A stretch of 39,847 bases of DNA from an uncultured Flavobacteriales bacterium. GTDB taxonomy: Bacteria > Bacteroidota > Bacteroidia > Flavobacteriales_D > CALLUQ01. Position numbers and translations under genes: made by a program. The stretch covers positions 1 to 39,847 of the forward strand of contig CALLUQ010000077.1 of the NCBI GenBank assembly GCA_938010565.1, in the 5' to 3' direction. Under the pieces are notes generated by a model, which was not told the origin of the DNA, did no database searches, and saw only the letters and a list, made by a program, of their open reading frames with translations. The first letter of the stretch is position 1; the number at the start of each line of letters is the position of its first letter. Positions 26,708-35,388 of the stretch are shown in pieces.

Positions 26708-26715
26708 CAAATGTA
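26708..26715 (-). promoter_or_regulatory. -7 element of the GIY-YIG-like gene
   Basis: On the minus strand TACATTTG is followed by AGTTA and the GTG start codon. It matches TAnnTTTG perfectly and again implies a leaderless or nearly leaderless mRNA. Confidence 0.45.
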
Positions 26716-26886
26716 ACGGAAAGTCAGGTTCTATCGGCCTCTGATATTTTCTAAGTTCTACTGATTTCAGCTATTTTAGTCCGGTGCGTACCAAAGTCCC
26801 GGATTTTGCATGCGCAGGCATCAAAAAATGAAACGTTTTGAAAGAAGTATCGGTTATTTATACCCCTTTTTGATCGGCAATAACGA

Positions 26887-28038
26887 TCAATTGTTTATGT
26901 AACTGATCTCGCTTTGGTACATCGGAACTTCCGCATCAGGCTTACTGAGGTGCTTGAGCATCGTGATGTGTTTTTTCAACGCTTTGTAAAACGTGGTGTT
27001 CTCCTGATAGCGGATGCCAAATTCATCGGCTGTTTCTTTCAAAATTTGGGTCAACTCCGGATAATGGATATGGCAAACCTTAGGCAATACATGATGAATG
27101 ACATGGATGTTGATGCAACCCATCCACCAATTTGAAATCGCGTTTTTACGGGAAAAATCTGCTGTGGTTTCCAACACGTGAATCGCATAATTGTTCTCAA
27201 TAGAGCCATCTTTGGCAGGAACCGGATAACAGGTTCCATCAAACACGTGGGTAACCTGAAACATCAAAGCAAAGGTTAAACCGGGAAGAAGGTGCAGGTT
27301 GATCCATGCCAGTACAACAATCCACCAGGGAGTGCTGAGAAAAATAAGCGGAAAGCCAAGGGTGACCATGTAATAAAAGGCCTTCGAAACAAACAGGATG
27401 ATATACTCCGAACGAGGGTGCCTGATGTTTTTATTGTTGCCAATACTGGTTTCGGCAAACATCCATTTAAAATCCTTAACCACTACCCAGTGCAACATGG
27501 CCAAAGAATAAACGATTGGCGTATAAATGTGTTGAAACCGGTGTATTTTTTTGAACGGCTCGGCAGGTGTAAACCGAAAAAGGCCATGGGTTTCCAGGGT
27601 TACATCCACTCCGCGAATGTTCACGAAAGCATGATGGGCGTTGTGCATCATGGAAAACAAATAGCTGTTACCCCCTATAAAATTCATACTGTAACTCAGT
27701 ATTTTATTTGCTTTGGGGTTGGATGAATAGGCACCATGACAGGCATCGTGTACAATATTAAAAGCAATGAGAATGTTGACCATTCCCAAAAGAAAAAAAG
27801 CACCAAAAACAGCCATTGGATAAGCACTCAATACATCCGACATGATCAATGTATACAAGCCCGCCCAAGAAGTAAGAATAACGATCGTTTTTATGATCAT
27901 TTTTCTGTTGGCAAATCTCGAAATTCCACGCTCTGTAAAATATGCATTGATGCGTTTTGTAAGCGTCTTCATAAATTCATCCTTACCCGATGTACTCTTG
28001 AAGCGAATGCGTTGATTGCTGGTTGTTTTTTTCAGCAT
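26887..28038 (-). CDS. Membrane fatty-acid desaturase (acyl-CoA/acyl-lipid type)
   Basis: A di-iron integral membrane desaturase of 383 residues that introduces a double bond into fatty acyl chains. The three histidine boxes are HDACHG (about 97-102), HNAHH (about 132-136) and HVIHHVLP (about 310-317). Two hydrophobic pairs flank them (TIVILTSWAGLYTLIM and FGAFFLLGMVNILIAF; then VTLGFPLIFL and WIVVLAWINLHLL). It resembles the linoleoyl-CoA/delta-6-like group of Bacteroidota, but the position specificity cannot be read from sequence. An ATG at 27972 is an alternative start. A good promoter lies upstream. Confidence 0.92.
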   Translation of the reverse strand: MLKKTTSNQRIRFKSTSGKDEFMKTLTKRINAYFTERGISRFANRKMIIKTIVILTSWAGLYTLIMSDVLSAYPMAVFGAFFLLGMVNILIAFNIVHDACHGAYSSNPKANKILSYSMNFIGGNSYLFSMMHNAHHAFVNIRGVDVTLETHGLFRFTPAEPFKKIHRFQHIYTPIVYSLAMLHWVVVKDFKWMFAETSIGNNKNIRHPRSEYIILFVSKAFYYMVTLGFPLIFLSTPWWIVVLAWINLHLLPGLTFALMFQVTHVFDGTCYPVPAKDGSIENNYAIHVLETTADFSRKNAISNWWMGCINIHVIHHVLPKVCHIHYPELTQILKETADEFGIRYQENTTFYKALKKHITMLKHLSKPDAEVPMYQSEISYINN

Positions 28039-28093
28039 ATTTTCATTCGTTTGTTAAAATCCAATTTGAGTGATTGCGACATAAATTATCGTG

Positions 28094-28125
28094 CAAAAAT
28101 AAGCAATAACAATAACATGGAACAA
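28094..28125 (-). promoter_or_regulatory. Promoter of the desaturase gene
   Basis: On the minus strand TTG (-33) is followed after 21 bp by TATTTTTG, a perfect TAnnTTTG. The transcript would start near 28089, giving a leader of about 50 nt. Confidence 0.5.
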
Positions 28126-28553
28126 CGTCTTCCCGCATAAATTAAGGTAATCACATAAATATCAACGAATTATTCTTATAAAAGCGGTGTATGTTCTCAA
28201 GGCAGAAAATAAGGTAAAACCAACGTTGTATCCCTTTTCTTCTTACATATTACACGCATCGTTTGCCAGAGTGAGCAAAAAACGTTTCGAGATGCCTTTT
28301 CATCCGGCTAACGGTTTTCACGATCAAAAATACATCCGGAACTTTCATTCTATGGTTCATTACCTCTGATCCCTTCCGGATCGATCAGGCGCGTAGTATT
28401 TTTTCGCAGCAGCGAACTCAAAATAGTGACCCCATCCGTTACATCGAGCAGTGAAACAAAGCAAGCGTTCCTCCATGAATACGAACCCGGTTTTACGGGC
28501 GAGTTGTTTTGACGTTTGGCACAAGGGTGCCAGGGCCAACCGCAAAAACGGAA
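28126..28553. other. Noncoding stretch between desaturase and ankyrin gene
   Basis: About 0.43 kb upstream of the desaturase promoter and downstream of the ankyrin gene. ORF-track frames here are short and overlap the end of the ankyrin gene in other frames. No RNA gene, repeat or homology was seen. Confidence 0.45.
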
Positions 28554-31157
28554 TTACTTTTTGTACTTCCGCCCGCCGTTTCGTTTTATAAACTTTCTCA
28601 ACTTCGCACCTTTCGCAAGCATAAGCGGCGTACACCCATCATTGTTTACTGCATTAACATTGCACCCATGATCCAGCAACATTTCGGCCAGTGAAATATG
28701 GTTTCTGTGCCGCATTGCAAAATGCAAAGCAGTATAACCATTGGTTGCCTTTGCGTTCGGATCAAGACCTGCACCCAGCAATACCTTAGCCGTTTCGACC
28801 GAGCCCGTTTTGCTGGCCATATGCAGCAACGTTTTTCCGTCGGCAGCAACGTACGAAACAGGAGCACCGGCTTTGATCAAACGGTTTAAAACGGAACCGT
28901 TCTTATACTTTATAGCTGTAATTACATGTGCTTCTTTGGTTTGATCGGCCCCGTACTTTACCAGCAGATCCAACATTGGTATATTGCCGTTTACAATGGC
29001 CGGGTGCATGCCATTCTCAGCCACAGCACCTTTTTGCAAAAGCAGCTCGGCATTTCCGATATCGTTGGCAAACGATGCGGCCTGTAGGTATTTGGCATTG
29101 GCATAGTCTACCCCATGTTCGATCAGGGTTCTGGCGGTCGTTCTTTTTTTGTTTTTTAAGGCAGGAACCAACCCGTAATTTGCATCTGCACCGGAATCCA
29201 ACAACAAGCCCACCACCTTGTCGTTTCCTTTTCCGGCCGCAGCCGCAATAAATGCAGGTTGAGTGCCATCGGCGCCACGCATCATTAAGATTTCTACAAC
29301 AGGCGTTTGATGGGCATAAATGGCCGGTTCCATTCCGGGGTTGGCATCCGCCCCCCCGTCAAGCAACAACCGAACAATTTCGGTATTGCCCCTTCCGGCT
29401 GCAGTTGCCATGTACTCCGGCTGGTTTACCTGTGCACCATAGGCAACCAGCTGCCGAACCACAACCGTGTGGTTGTTTTGAATCGCCGGGCCCATGCCTG
29501 CGTTGGGGTTGGCTTCGTACGACAATAGCAGATCCACCATATCGGGCCAGCCATATCCGCTCATTTCGGCCAACACCAGGTTAGGGTCGGCACCGTTGGC
29601 TAGTGCAATGGCAGCCAGGTTGTTTTTTTTCTCTCTTGCAGCAATTGCCAACGCCTCGTTGGCATTGCCACCATAATGCGCCAACGTAACATCCAACAAC
29701 TGCTCGTGGTTTTTTTGAACCGCATACGGTATCACTTTTAACGGCTGGGCTCCTTGTTGCAAGCACATTTGAACAATATGAGCACGGTTTTTTGAGATGG
29801 CCATATCGATCGCTTTTTCGGCGTCTGTTCCATTGGCGAGTGCCATTTGTACGATCTCATCATTGTTTTTGAGCATGGCAATGTCGAAAGGTCGGTTGTT
29901 TTTACACCGGGCACCCTTTTCGATCAATGTTTTGAAAATGATAACGTTGTTTTGGTTGGCAGCCTCTTCCAACCCATTGCCCGGATCGGCATACCGGTTC
30001 AACAATGCGGTAACCATAGCGATATTATTGGCTTTGATCGCCGCGTTTAATGGGTTTCCGTCGTTGGCATCTGCTCCCCGATCAAGCAATATCTGAGCAC
30101 TGGCAATGTCGTTTTGTTCCACTGCAACCACCAATACCGTTTTTCCGGCATTGTTTTTCAAAGAAAGGTCGGCGCCTTTATCAAGCAAAAGCTGTGTTAC
30201 GTATGTTTTTCGGGTTCTTACGCCATCAAAAAGGGGAGTTTCTCCTTTGTTGTTTTTAGCATTTATATCGATGCCTTCATCGAAAAGCTTAACCATTTCG
30301 GAAGTATTTCCGGCCCGGGCTGCTTTATGCAGGTCAGTATCGCCATTGGGGTCGGCTGTTTTGGGATGATCCGTAGCGGAACGGTTGATCTGTTGTTCTT
30401 TTCCGGCCGCAGCAGAATACCAGAGCGTACCGTCGTTTTTCAGCACATAAAGCCTCGAATTTACTTTTCCGGAAGTCGCCATTTTGCCCGTAAATCCAGT
30501 TTTTTGTAAGGAAGTACCATGGATGCGATAAAGCATCGGTTCACCAGTAGAGGTGCGGTTCGAAGAAACCAGATATACCTGCCCGTCGCCACCCCGTTTA
30601 AGGCCGGACCCTCTGGCATTTGAAACGACTTTTGAAGCTCCTTTGATGTACGACCAGACAGTACCGTCGGGCCGGATATAGTAAATGGTTCCGTTGTTCG
30701 CAACAGCAACCGCTTTTGCCTGATGGTTCAAACCTGAAACGCGCAACCATTTACCGGAAGAGAAAAAATAGATCTTCCGGTCGGTTTTGTTGACCATATA
30801 ATACCGGCCATCGGTACCGCTGGTCGAAACATCGATGGCTTTACCGTTGATGCCTGACCATTGTGTACCGTTCCACTGGAAAATGCTTCCTTGATGGTCG
30901 CGAACCAGCAAACGGGTATTGCCGTTGGGGTTGTATTCCACATCCACCAGGCCAATTTTTGGGCTCAGACGCGACCAAACGCCGGTTTGGTATTGAAAAA
31001 TCCCTTCTCCGGTTGGGGTTTTTCCGGCAACCACCAAAGCAGACGTAGCAGGGTTGAAACAAAGATCGTGAATTACGTAAGGTGCTTGCACCGTTTGAGC
31101 CTGTGTACTCAAAGCACAACAAAAGAATAAAGAAAAAAGCCAGGTAGATGTTTTCAT
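28554..31157 (-). CDS. Exported tectonin-propeller and ankyrin-repeat protein
   Basis: An 867-residue exported protein. A signal peptide ends near ALSTQAQT. Residues about 25-265 contain tectonin/TECPR-like beta-propeller units of about 36-40 residues (for example GRYYMVNKTDRKIYFFSSGKW, then GTIYYIRPDGTVWSY and RLYVLKNDGTLWY). From about residue 270 to the end there are some 17 ankyrin repeats, the first and last canonical (GDTDLHKAARAGN; NGYTALHFAMRHRNH) and the middle ones shortened or diverged. There is no T9SS sorting domain or transmembrane helix, so it is probably periplasmic or outer-membrane associated. Function unknown; both parts bind ligands or proteins in other families. Two TATTTTTG elements lie upstream. 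Confidence 0.87.
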   Translation of the reverse strand: MKTSTWLFSLFFCCALSTQAQTVQAPYVIHDLCFNPATSALVVAGKTPTGEGIFQYQTGVWSRLSPKIGLVDVEYNPNGNTRLLVRDHQGSIFQWNGTQWSGINGKAIDVSTSGTDGRYYMVNKTDRKIYFFSSGKWLRVSGLNHQAKAVAVANNGTIYYIRPDGTVWSYIKGASKVVSNARGSGLKRGGDGQVYLVSSNRTSTGEPMLYRIHGTSLQKTGFTGKMATSGKVNSRLYVLKNDGTLWYSAAAGKEQQINRSATDHPKTADPNGDTDLHKAARAGNTSEMVKLFDEGIDINAKNNKGETPLFDGVRTRKTYVTQLLLDKGADLSLKNNAGKTVLVVAVEQNDIASAQILLDRGADANDGNPLNAAIKANNIAMVTALLNRYADPGNGLEEAANQNNVIIFKTLIEKGARCKNNRPFDIAMLKNNDEIVQMALANGTDAEKAIDMAISKNRAHIVQMCLQQGAQPLKVIPYAVQKNHEQLLDVTLAHYGGNANEALAIAAREKKNNLAAIALANGADPNLVLAEMSGYGWPDMVDLLLSYEANPNAGMGPAIQNNHTVVVRQLVAYGAQVNQPEYMATAAGRGNTEIVRLLLDGGADANPGMEPAIYAHQTPVVEILMMRGADGTQPAFIAAAAGKGNDKVVGLLLDSGADANYGLVPALKNKKRTTARTLIEHGVDYANAKYLQAASFANDIGNAELLLQKGAVAENGMHPAIVNGNIPMLDLLVKYGADQTKEAHVITAIKYKNGSVLNRLIKAGAPVSYVAADGKTLLHMASKTGSVETAKVLLGAGLDPNAKATNGYTALHFAMRHRNHISLAEMLLDHGCNVNAVNNDGCTPLMLAKGAKLRKFIKRNGGRKYKK

Positions 31158-31174
31158 AGAGGTTTAGTTGAACT

Positions 31175-31192
31175 CAAAAATAGGCAAAAATA
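31175..31192 (-). promoter_or_regulatory. Tandem -7 elements upstream of the ankyrin gene
   Basis: On the minus strand TATTTTTG occurs twice, 10 bp apart, each a perfect TAnnTTTG match, 18 and 28 nt before the start codon. The duplicated CCTATTTTTG unit may give two transcript starts. No -33 TTG at the ideal spacing was found. Confidence 0.45.
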
Positions 31193-31379
31193 GGCCGGAA
31201 AAAACAGCCTGTACACCCTCAAGCAAACCCTGTGCCACCGGTGGCTTCGGCACAAGTTGATGGGTTAACGATATATTTACAGGCCGTATCCTTCGGAGGA
31301 AAAAGATGAAAGGAGTGAAAAGAGATGCAAAAGAAACATTTTTGTTCTTACGGTTTTATGTTTATAACCCCCCATTTTA

Positions 31380-32438
31380 ATGATTGAGGTAGATGCCATT
31401 ATCATAGGGCAGGGCCTGGCAGGTTCGGCGGTTGCGGCAACCTGGCTGCGTTATCATAAAAAGATCATTGTTATCGATAACCACCGTCCCGACAGTGCAT
31501 CCGGGGTGGCTACCGGGTTGTGGAACCCTGTGGCATTCCGTTCCACCGGAATGGCATGGAAAGCACCTGTTTTTTTCCCTTTTGCGCAAACGTTTTATCA
31601 AAAACTAGAAATCGAACTGGGCGAAACATTCTGGCACAAAACAGGCATTCTGCGGATGTTCATGTCAGAAAAAGAAGCCCGAAAGTGGGAAAAAAGATCA
31701 ACGAAAGAACCTTTTCGTAAATGGATGAGTGAAATGCGGCCTGATATGACCCACCTATCCGTCAAAGCTCCGAATGGATCCGGCTTTTTGGGCCATGCCG
31801 GCTATATGGAAACGTCAAAATACATCGATGCTTTCCGAAAAAAACTGCATGAAATCGGATGTTTGATCCATGCTGATCTCGATTATGAAGCGATAAAAAC
31901 AGTGGGAGATCAGCAGGTGCAATATCAAAATTATACCGCACCGCATGTTATTTTTTGCGAAGGCCCCCAGGTGAAACATAACCCTTGGTTTAAGAACTTA
32001 CCCTTTCGGGCGAAAAAAGGGGAGATCCTAACACTGGAAAACCCGGGAGTAGAACTGCCGTGTATTCTCAGCAAAGGTGCTTTTCTTTTGCCGCATGCAG
32101 ATGGAACCTTGCGCTTAGGTGCGACTTATAATTGGAATGAAGAGGATACCCAACCTACCCAATGGGCAGTGGAACAGTTGTTTGAAAAACTAGCACAATT
32201 CTTTCCGCTTGAAGCTAAAGTGGTCCGACATCAGGCCGGTTTGCGGCCTACTACTATGGATAAAAAACCCATCATTGGAGCACATCCGGATCATCCGGCA
32301 TTGATCGTTTTTAACGGAATGGGTTCGCGGGGCGTAACCCAATCCCCTTGGTTGGCGCAGCATTTGTTCGAATACGTGTACAAGCATCGGGACCTGGATA
32401 CCGAGGTAGCCGTTGACCGGTACGCAGATCATTTTTAA
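31380..32438 (+). CDS. FAD-dependent oxidoreductase (DAO/glycine oxidase family)
   Basis: A 352-residue flavoprotein of the D-amino-acid-oxidase fold. The N-terminal motif IIGQGLAGSAVA (about 8-19) binds the FAD ADP moiety; GVATGLWNPV (about 42-51) follows. The C-terminal part holds RLGATYNW, the RPTTMDKKPIIGAHP segment and the second flavin motif NGMGSRGVTQSPW. Family members oxidise amines or deaminate amino acids; the substrate here is unknown. No membrane segment is seen. It is a single gene with the tectonin-ankyrin gene divergent upstream (222 bp between starts). Confidence 0.88.
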   Translation: MIEVDAIIIGQGLAGSAVAATWLRYHKKIIVIDNHRPDSASGVATGLWNPVAFRSTGMAWKAPVFFPFAQTFYQKLEIELGETFWHKTGILRMFMSEKEARKWEKRSTKEPFRKWMSEMRPDMTHLSVKAPNGSGFLGHAGYMETSKYIDAFRKKLHEIGCLIHADLDYEAIKTVGDQQVQYQNYTAPHVIFCEGPQVKHNPWFKNLPFRAKKGEILTLENPGVELPCILSKGAFLLPHADGTLRLGATYNWNEEDTQPTQWAVEQLFEKLAQFFPLEAKVVRHQAGLRPTTMDKKPIIGAHPDHPALIVFNGMGSRGVTQSPWLAQHLFEYVYKHRDLDTEVAVDRYADHF

Positions 32439-32772
32439 TTAACGGCCAATACCGGCACTTACCCGGTATCAATTGGAATATACGTAACGGGATAAAAAAG
32501 ATCCCCATTGAGATGGGCAACAAAAACGAAGTGTGTTGGATCCGGGACCGCTTCAATTCCGGCGAAATCACGGATATTCAACGCTATCCGGATGCCACAC
32601 CCGAGGCCAGCTATGGCGTTGATGCAACACCAGCCAAGTGGGGGTCGGGCTGGTTGCAGAATGCGGAGTTTGTGCTGGAAATGAGGTTTTTATGTTGTGA
32701 TCCCCCTCTTGGTTTTCAGGCCTCTGCCAATTCCTAACCTCACAAAATTTTGTTCTATCGCGCAATAAAAAC
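32439..32772. other. Noncoding stretch upstream of the FMN reductase promoter
   Basis: About 0.33 kb. A 74-codon plus frame (32513-32737, MGNKNEVCWIRDRF) is present but resembles nothing recognised and lacks a promoter or clear ribosome-binding site, so it is not called a gene. An AAATTTTGTTC at 32745-32755 is the inverted copy of GAACAAAATTT at 32822-32832 beside the reductase start. Confidence 0.4.
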
Positions 32773-32803
32773 TTTGGATTCAAAAAAAATACAATTATGT
32801 TTG
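32773..32803 (+). promoter_or_regulatory. Promoter of the FMN reductase gene
   Basis: TTTG, a 19-bp spacer and TATGTTTG (32796-32803) match the Bacteroidota consensus exactly. Transcription should start near 32808, about 26 nt before the ATG at 32834. The -7 element shares its last bases with an operator-like palindrome. Confidence 0.7.
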
Positions 32804-32827
32804 TTTAAACAAATATTGTCCGAACAA
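32800..32827. promoter_or_regulatory. Operator-like palindromes overlapping the FMN reductase promoter
   Basis: TTTGTTTAAACAAA (32800-32813) is a perfect 14-bp palindrome covering the end of the -7 element and the predicted transcript start. A second copy of the TTGT-N4-ACAA pattern, TTGTCCGAACAA (32816-32827), lies 15 bp further along. Such a placement is typical for repressor binding; the regulator is not encoded next to it. Confidence 0.55.
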
Positions 32828-32833
32828 AATTTA

Positions 32834-33394
32834 ATGGCTATGAAAAAAGTATTGGCATTTTCAGGAAGCAACAGCTCCGCATCCATCAACCAGAAGTTGA
32901 TTCGTTTTGCAGCAGAAAAAGTGCAAAAAGCCGAAGTAACCGTGGTAGATCTGCGCGATTACAACGCCCCTATTTACAGCATGGACCTTGAAACCGAAAG
33001 CGGCATTGCCGAACCGGTTAAAAATTTGCTTGAAACCATGAGCGGTTACGATGGGTTTCTCATTTCATCCCCGGAGCACAATGGGTCAACCCCTGCCTTT
33101 TTCAAAAACATCATCGACTGGCTTTCTCGTGCTGATCGTCGCTTTTTTAATGGCAAACCAATCATGGTTATGGGAGCTTCGCCCGGCGGAAGCGGTGCGG
33201 GAAGTGCCCGGGCGCAGGTTTCGAAAATGTTTGGGCATTTTGGCGGAAAGGTTGTAGCAGAGTTTGGCCTGGCTAATTTTCATAAACACCTGGCTGAAAA
33301 CGATGAACTTTCCATTACCGATGCAGATACCCGTGCAGCTTTGGATGCCGCATTAAAAAACTTTGAAGCTGCTCTGACGACCGTTGAGGCTTAA
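32834..33394 (+). CDS. NAD(P)H-dependent FMN reductase-like flavoprotein
   Basis: A flavodoxin-fold protein of 186 residues. The phosphate-binding loop is SGSNSSASIN (about 10-19), DLRDYNAPIYSMD (about 43-55) follows, and SSPEHNGSTPAFFKNIIDW (about 77-95) is the flavin and dimer motif of the NADPH-dependent FMN reductase family. Members reduce FMN, quinones, azo dyes or chromate. The ORF-track start at 32750 lies upstream of the promoter and is rejected; M at 32834 or 32840 is used. A palindromic operator suggests that it is inducible, perhaps by an electrophile or quinone (inference). Confidence 0.9.
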   Translation: MAMKKVLAFSGSNSSASINQKLIRFAAEKVQKAEVTVVDLRDYNAPIYSMDLETESGIAEPVKNLLETMSGYDGFLISSPEHNGSTPAFFKNIIDWLSRADRRFFNGKPIMVMGASPGGSGAGSARAQVSKMFGHFGGKVVAEFGLANFHKHLAENDELSITDADTRAALDAALKNFEAALTTVEA

Positions 33395-33486
33395 GGTTTG
33401 AAATGTGTTATGAGAACCGAATGGAAGATCCCTTGCGATTCTCAGACTAAAATTTGTACCTTCCATTTTCCGAAACACCCGACATT

Positions 33487-33900
33487 ATGGCGAAAAAAAC
33501 GATAAAAGAATATGCTAAAGGGGATCTCACTGTTCTTTGGGAACCAAAAACCTGCATTCATGCCGCACTATGTGTAAAAAACCTGGGCGAAGTTTTCAAT
33601 CCCAAAGCCAGCCCTTGGGTCAACATGGATGGTGCTTCGCTTGATCGGATCCGGAAACAAGTACATGCATGTCCTTCCGGGGCTTTATCCATCAAAGGCG
33701 AAACGGCTTCCGTACCATCGGCAACCCGTGTGCAGGTGAGGCCTGACGGACCCGTACTGATCCATGGAGATCTTATCGTTGAAAACGCGGACGGTAGCCA
33801 GGTGAACAAAGGTCCGGTTACGGCTTTGTGCCGGTGTGGTGCTTCTGCAAACAAGCCGTATTGCGACGGCGCTCACGCTAAGACCGGTTTTCAGGCTTAG
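33487..33900 (+). CDS. 4Fe-4S mono-cluster plus CDGSH iron-sulfur protein
   Basis: A small cytoplasmic iron-sulfur protein of 137 residues with two domains. The first (about 1-65) is the divergent 4Fe-4S mono-cluster type, with cysteines in CIHAALC and HACPSGAL. The second (about 70-137) is a CDGSH domain with the 2Fe-2S signature CRCGASANKPYCDGAH; alanine takes the serine position, a tolerated change. Family members transfer electrons or clusters; partners are not known. The start ATG 33487 (MAKKTIKEY) is preferred over the ORF-track 33454. It follows the FMN reductase gene by 92 bp and may be co-regulated. Confidence 0.9.
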   Translation: MAKKTIKEYAKGDLTVLWEPKTCIHAALCVKNLGEVFNPKASPWVNMDGASLDRIRKQVHACPSGALSIKGETASVPSATRVQVRPDGPVLIHGDLIVENADGSQVNKGPVTALCRCGASANKPYCDGAHAKTGFQA

Positions 33901-34229
33901 CCCTTTGGGAGGCAGCTCCATAAGGTACCCGTAACAAGGCCTGACATCTACGGTACTCCGGAGATGGCGTATGAAATAAAACGTTTGGGAGGAAACCGCT
34001 CTGCCGGAGTTCCGGCTGCTGGTTATGGCCGGTCATGAAAATGGGATCATTGCCTTTGGCTCTTTGTTGAAAGAACGATTGGAATGATCGTTGAAAAAAT
34101 GGTGGTAAACACCCCAGCACGTATAAATAAAATGCTGATAATCAAACATAAATAGATGACATCTACTGAGGTTGTAGCACTTGTTGCGATGTTCCGTATT
34201 TGTTCATGATCTAAAAACTCCGGTACTCC
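33901..34229. other. Noncoding stretch
   Basis: About 0.33 kb between the CDGSH gene and a lipoprotein gene. Only shadow frames are present. No repeat, RNA or promoter of high quality was recognised; a CGTATTTG about 36 nt before the next gene lacks the standard spacing of the -7 element. Confidence 0.4.
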
Positions 34230-34763
34230 ATGAAAAAGGTGCTTTTGCTCTCATGCTTCTTTATATCCGTTGGTTTTAACCTCACTTCCTGTAACAACGA
34301 TCCCGAAACACCTGCTGAAAACACCATGGATCTTGAGGGTTATGTACCCTTTGATATGAGCGGATCCGGTCTGAATATCACACTTATGGTACCGGGAAAA
34401 GGTAAAACCGGGGTAGAGCCAAGTTCTGCAACTCATGAAAATCAACTGACATACACCGTAAATGCCGGACCTTATTTTTCCCTTGTATTCCAAGATGAGG
34501 AACCGGACCTGGAATTGTTTAAAACAGATCTGTCTGGCGATCTCACGTTTTCAAATACCATTATTTCTGAAAAAGAGGGTGTTATCGTTTACAGATCCAA
34601 GGCGAAAGACATCGACCGTTTTTATTATCATTTTCGGATGGTGAAAGAGATTGACGGCATGCAATATGTGGTTTACGACAACAAGTTCGGAGAATACACC
34701 GAAGAACACATTGAAGAAATGATCAAATCGATCAGTACCATTCAGGTGCAACAGCCTCTGTAA
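34230..34763 (+). CDS. Putative lipoprotein, unknown function
   Basis: A 177-residue exported protein. The N-terminus MKKVLLLSCFFISVGFN leads to a lipobox-like LTSC (cysteine near 21), followed by an acidic NNDPE linker typical of Bacteroidota surface or periplasmic lipoproteins. The mature domain is a mixed alpha/beta sequence with no recognised motif; the C-terminal helix (EEHIEEMIKSISTIQ) resembles small beta-sandwich lipoproteins only in a general way. It stands alone, with a decayed rhuM gene convergent downstream. Confidence 0.75.
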   Translation: MKKVLLLSCFFISVGFNLTSCNNDPETPAENTMDLEGYVPFDMSGSGLNITLMVPGKGKTGVEPSSATHENQLTYTVNAGPYFSLVFQDEEPDLELFKTDLSGDLTFSNTIISEKEGVIVYRSKAKDIDRFYYHFRMVKEIDGMQYVVYDNKFGEYTEEHIEEMIKSISTIQVQQPL

Positions 34764-34812
34764 GGTTTTTTGTTGCCATTCGATCATCGGGGGGTGCATT
34801 TTTTATCCTTTT

Positions 34813-35388
34813 TCAGGGCTTTTTTCGCTTGATTTTTTCTTCTAATTGACGCAGTTCTTCTGCATCTAACCGGTCCGCTTCTTTGGCTTCTACGGTTTTT
34901 CGTCTTTGATCAAAGGCAGCATAGATTTTACGTGTCCGGGCTTCCATTTGTGTTTGTGTTATGCTTCTGGCATCTTGTAGCACTTTCTTATCCTGAAAGG
35001 TGAGGGTTTTTGAGTCGTTCATCGTCCATAACAAAACCCTTCACCATGTAGGATTTTAGGTTTTTATTGACCCAAACCCGGAGCGGTGTGCCACGCTTAC
35101 TTCTGGTCCTAAAACCGACAGCCAGAACCATGTCCGGCGAGTAAAAGAGGACCTCATATTCTTTGCCATCAGTGGCAGTTGTAAAGGGTTTCTTTACAAC
35201 TGAAACCTCGTTTAATTCCCCTTCTTTCAGTATGTTGTTTATATGTTGATCGATGTTTTGTTTGGAGGTGGTAAAAGTTCTGCGAGTTCATTTTGATTCA
35301 TTCAAACAGAGCCACCTTTGGCCATCAGACGCACGGCTGCTTTGCCGTCATCGGTGTTGTAAATGAGGATGTTTTTTTCGTGATCCAT
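34813..35388 (-). pseudogene. Decayed rhuM-like gene
   Basis: Minus-strand pieces in three frames rebuild the N-terminal RhuM domain: MDHEKNILIYNTDDGKAAV, an in-frame TGA (35302-35304) where relatives have tryptophan, NELAELF-like sequence, a frameshift, then QNIDQHINNILKEGELNEVS, TATDGKEYEVLFYSPDM, AVGFRTRSKRGTPLRVW and KGFVMDDERLKNP. The middle of the protein is missing and the frame shifts into the 73-residue ORF DKKVLQDARSITQTQ...RRKTVEAKEAD, which looks like the tail. RhuM proteins often lie inside type I restriction-modification loci; their function is unclear. Normal length is over 300 residues, so this is a dead remnant. Confidence 0.75.

Noticed and set aside
32513-32737. 74-aa plus-strand ORF before the FMN reductase
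   Set aside because: No recognisable family, no ribosome-binding site or promoter, and a competing frame on the other strand; kept only as a note in the noncoding entry.
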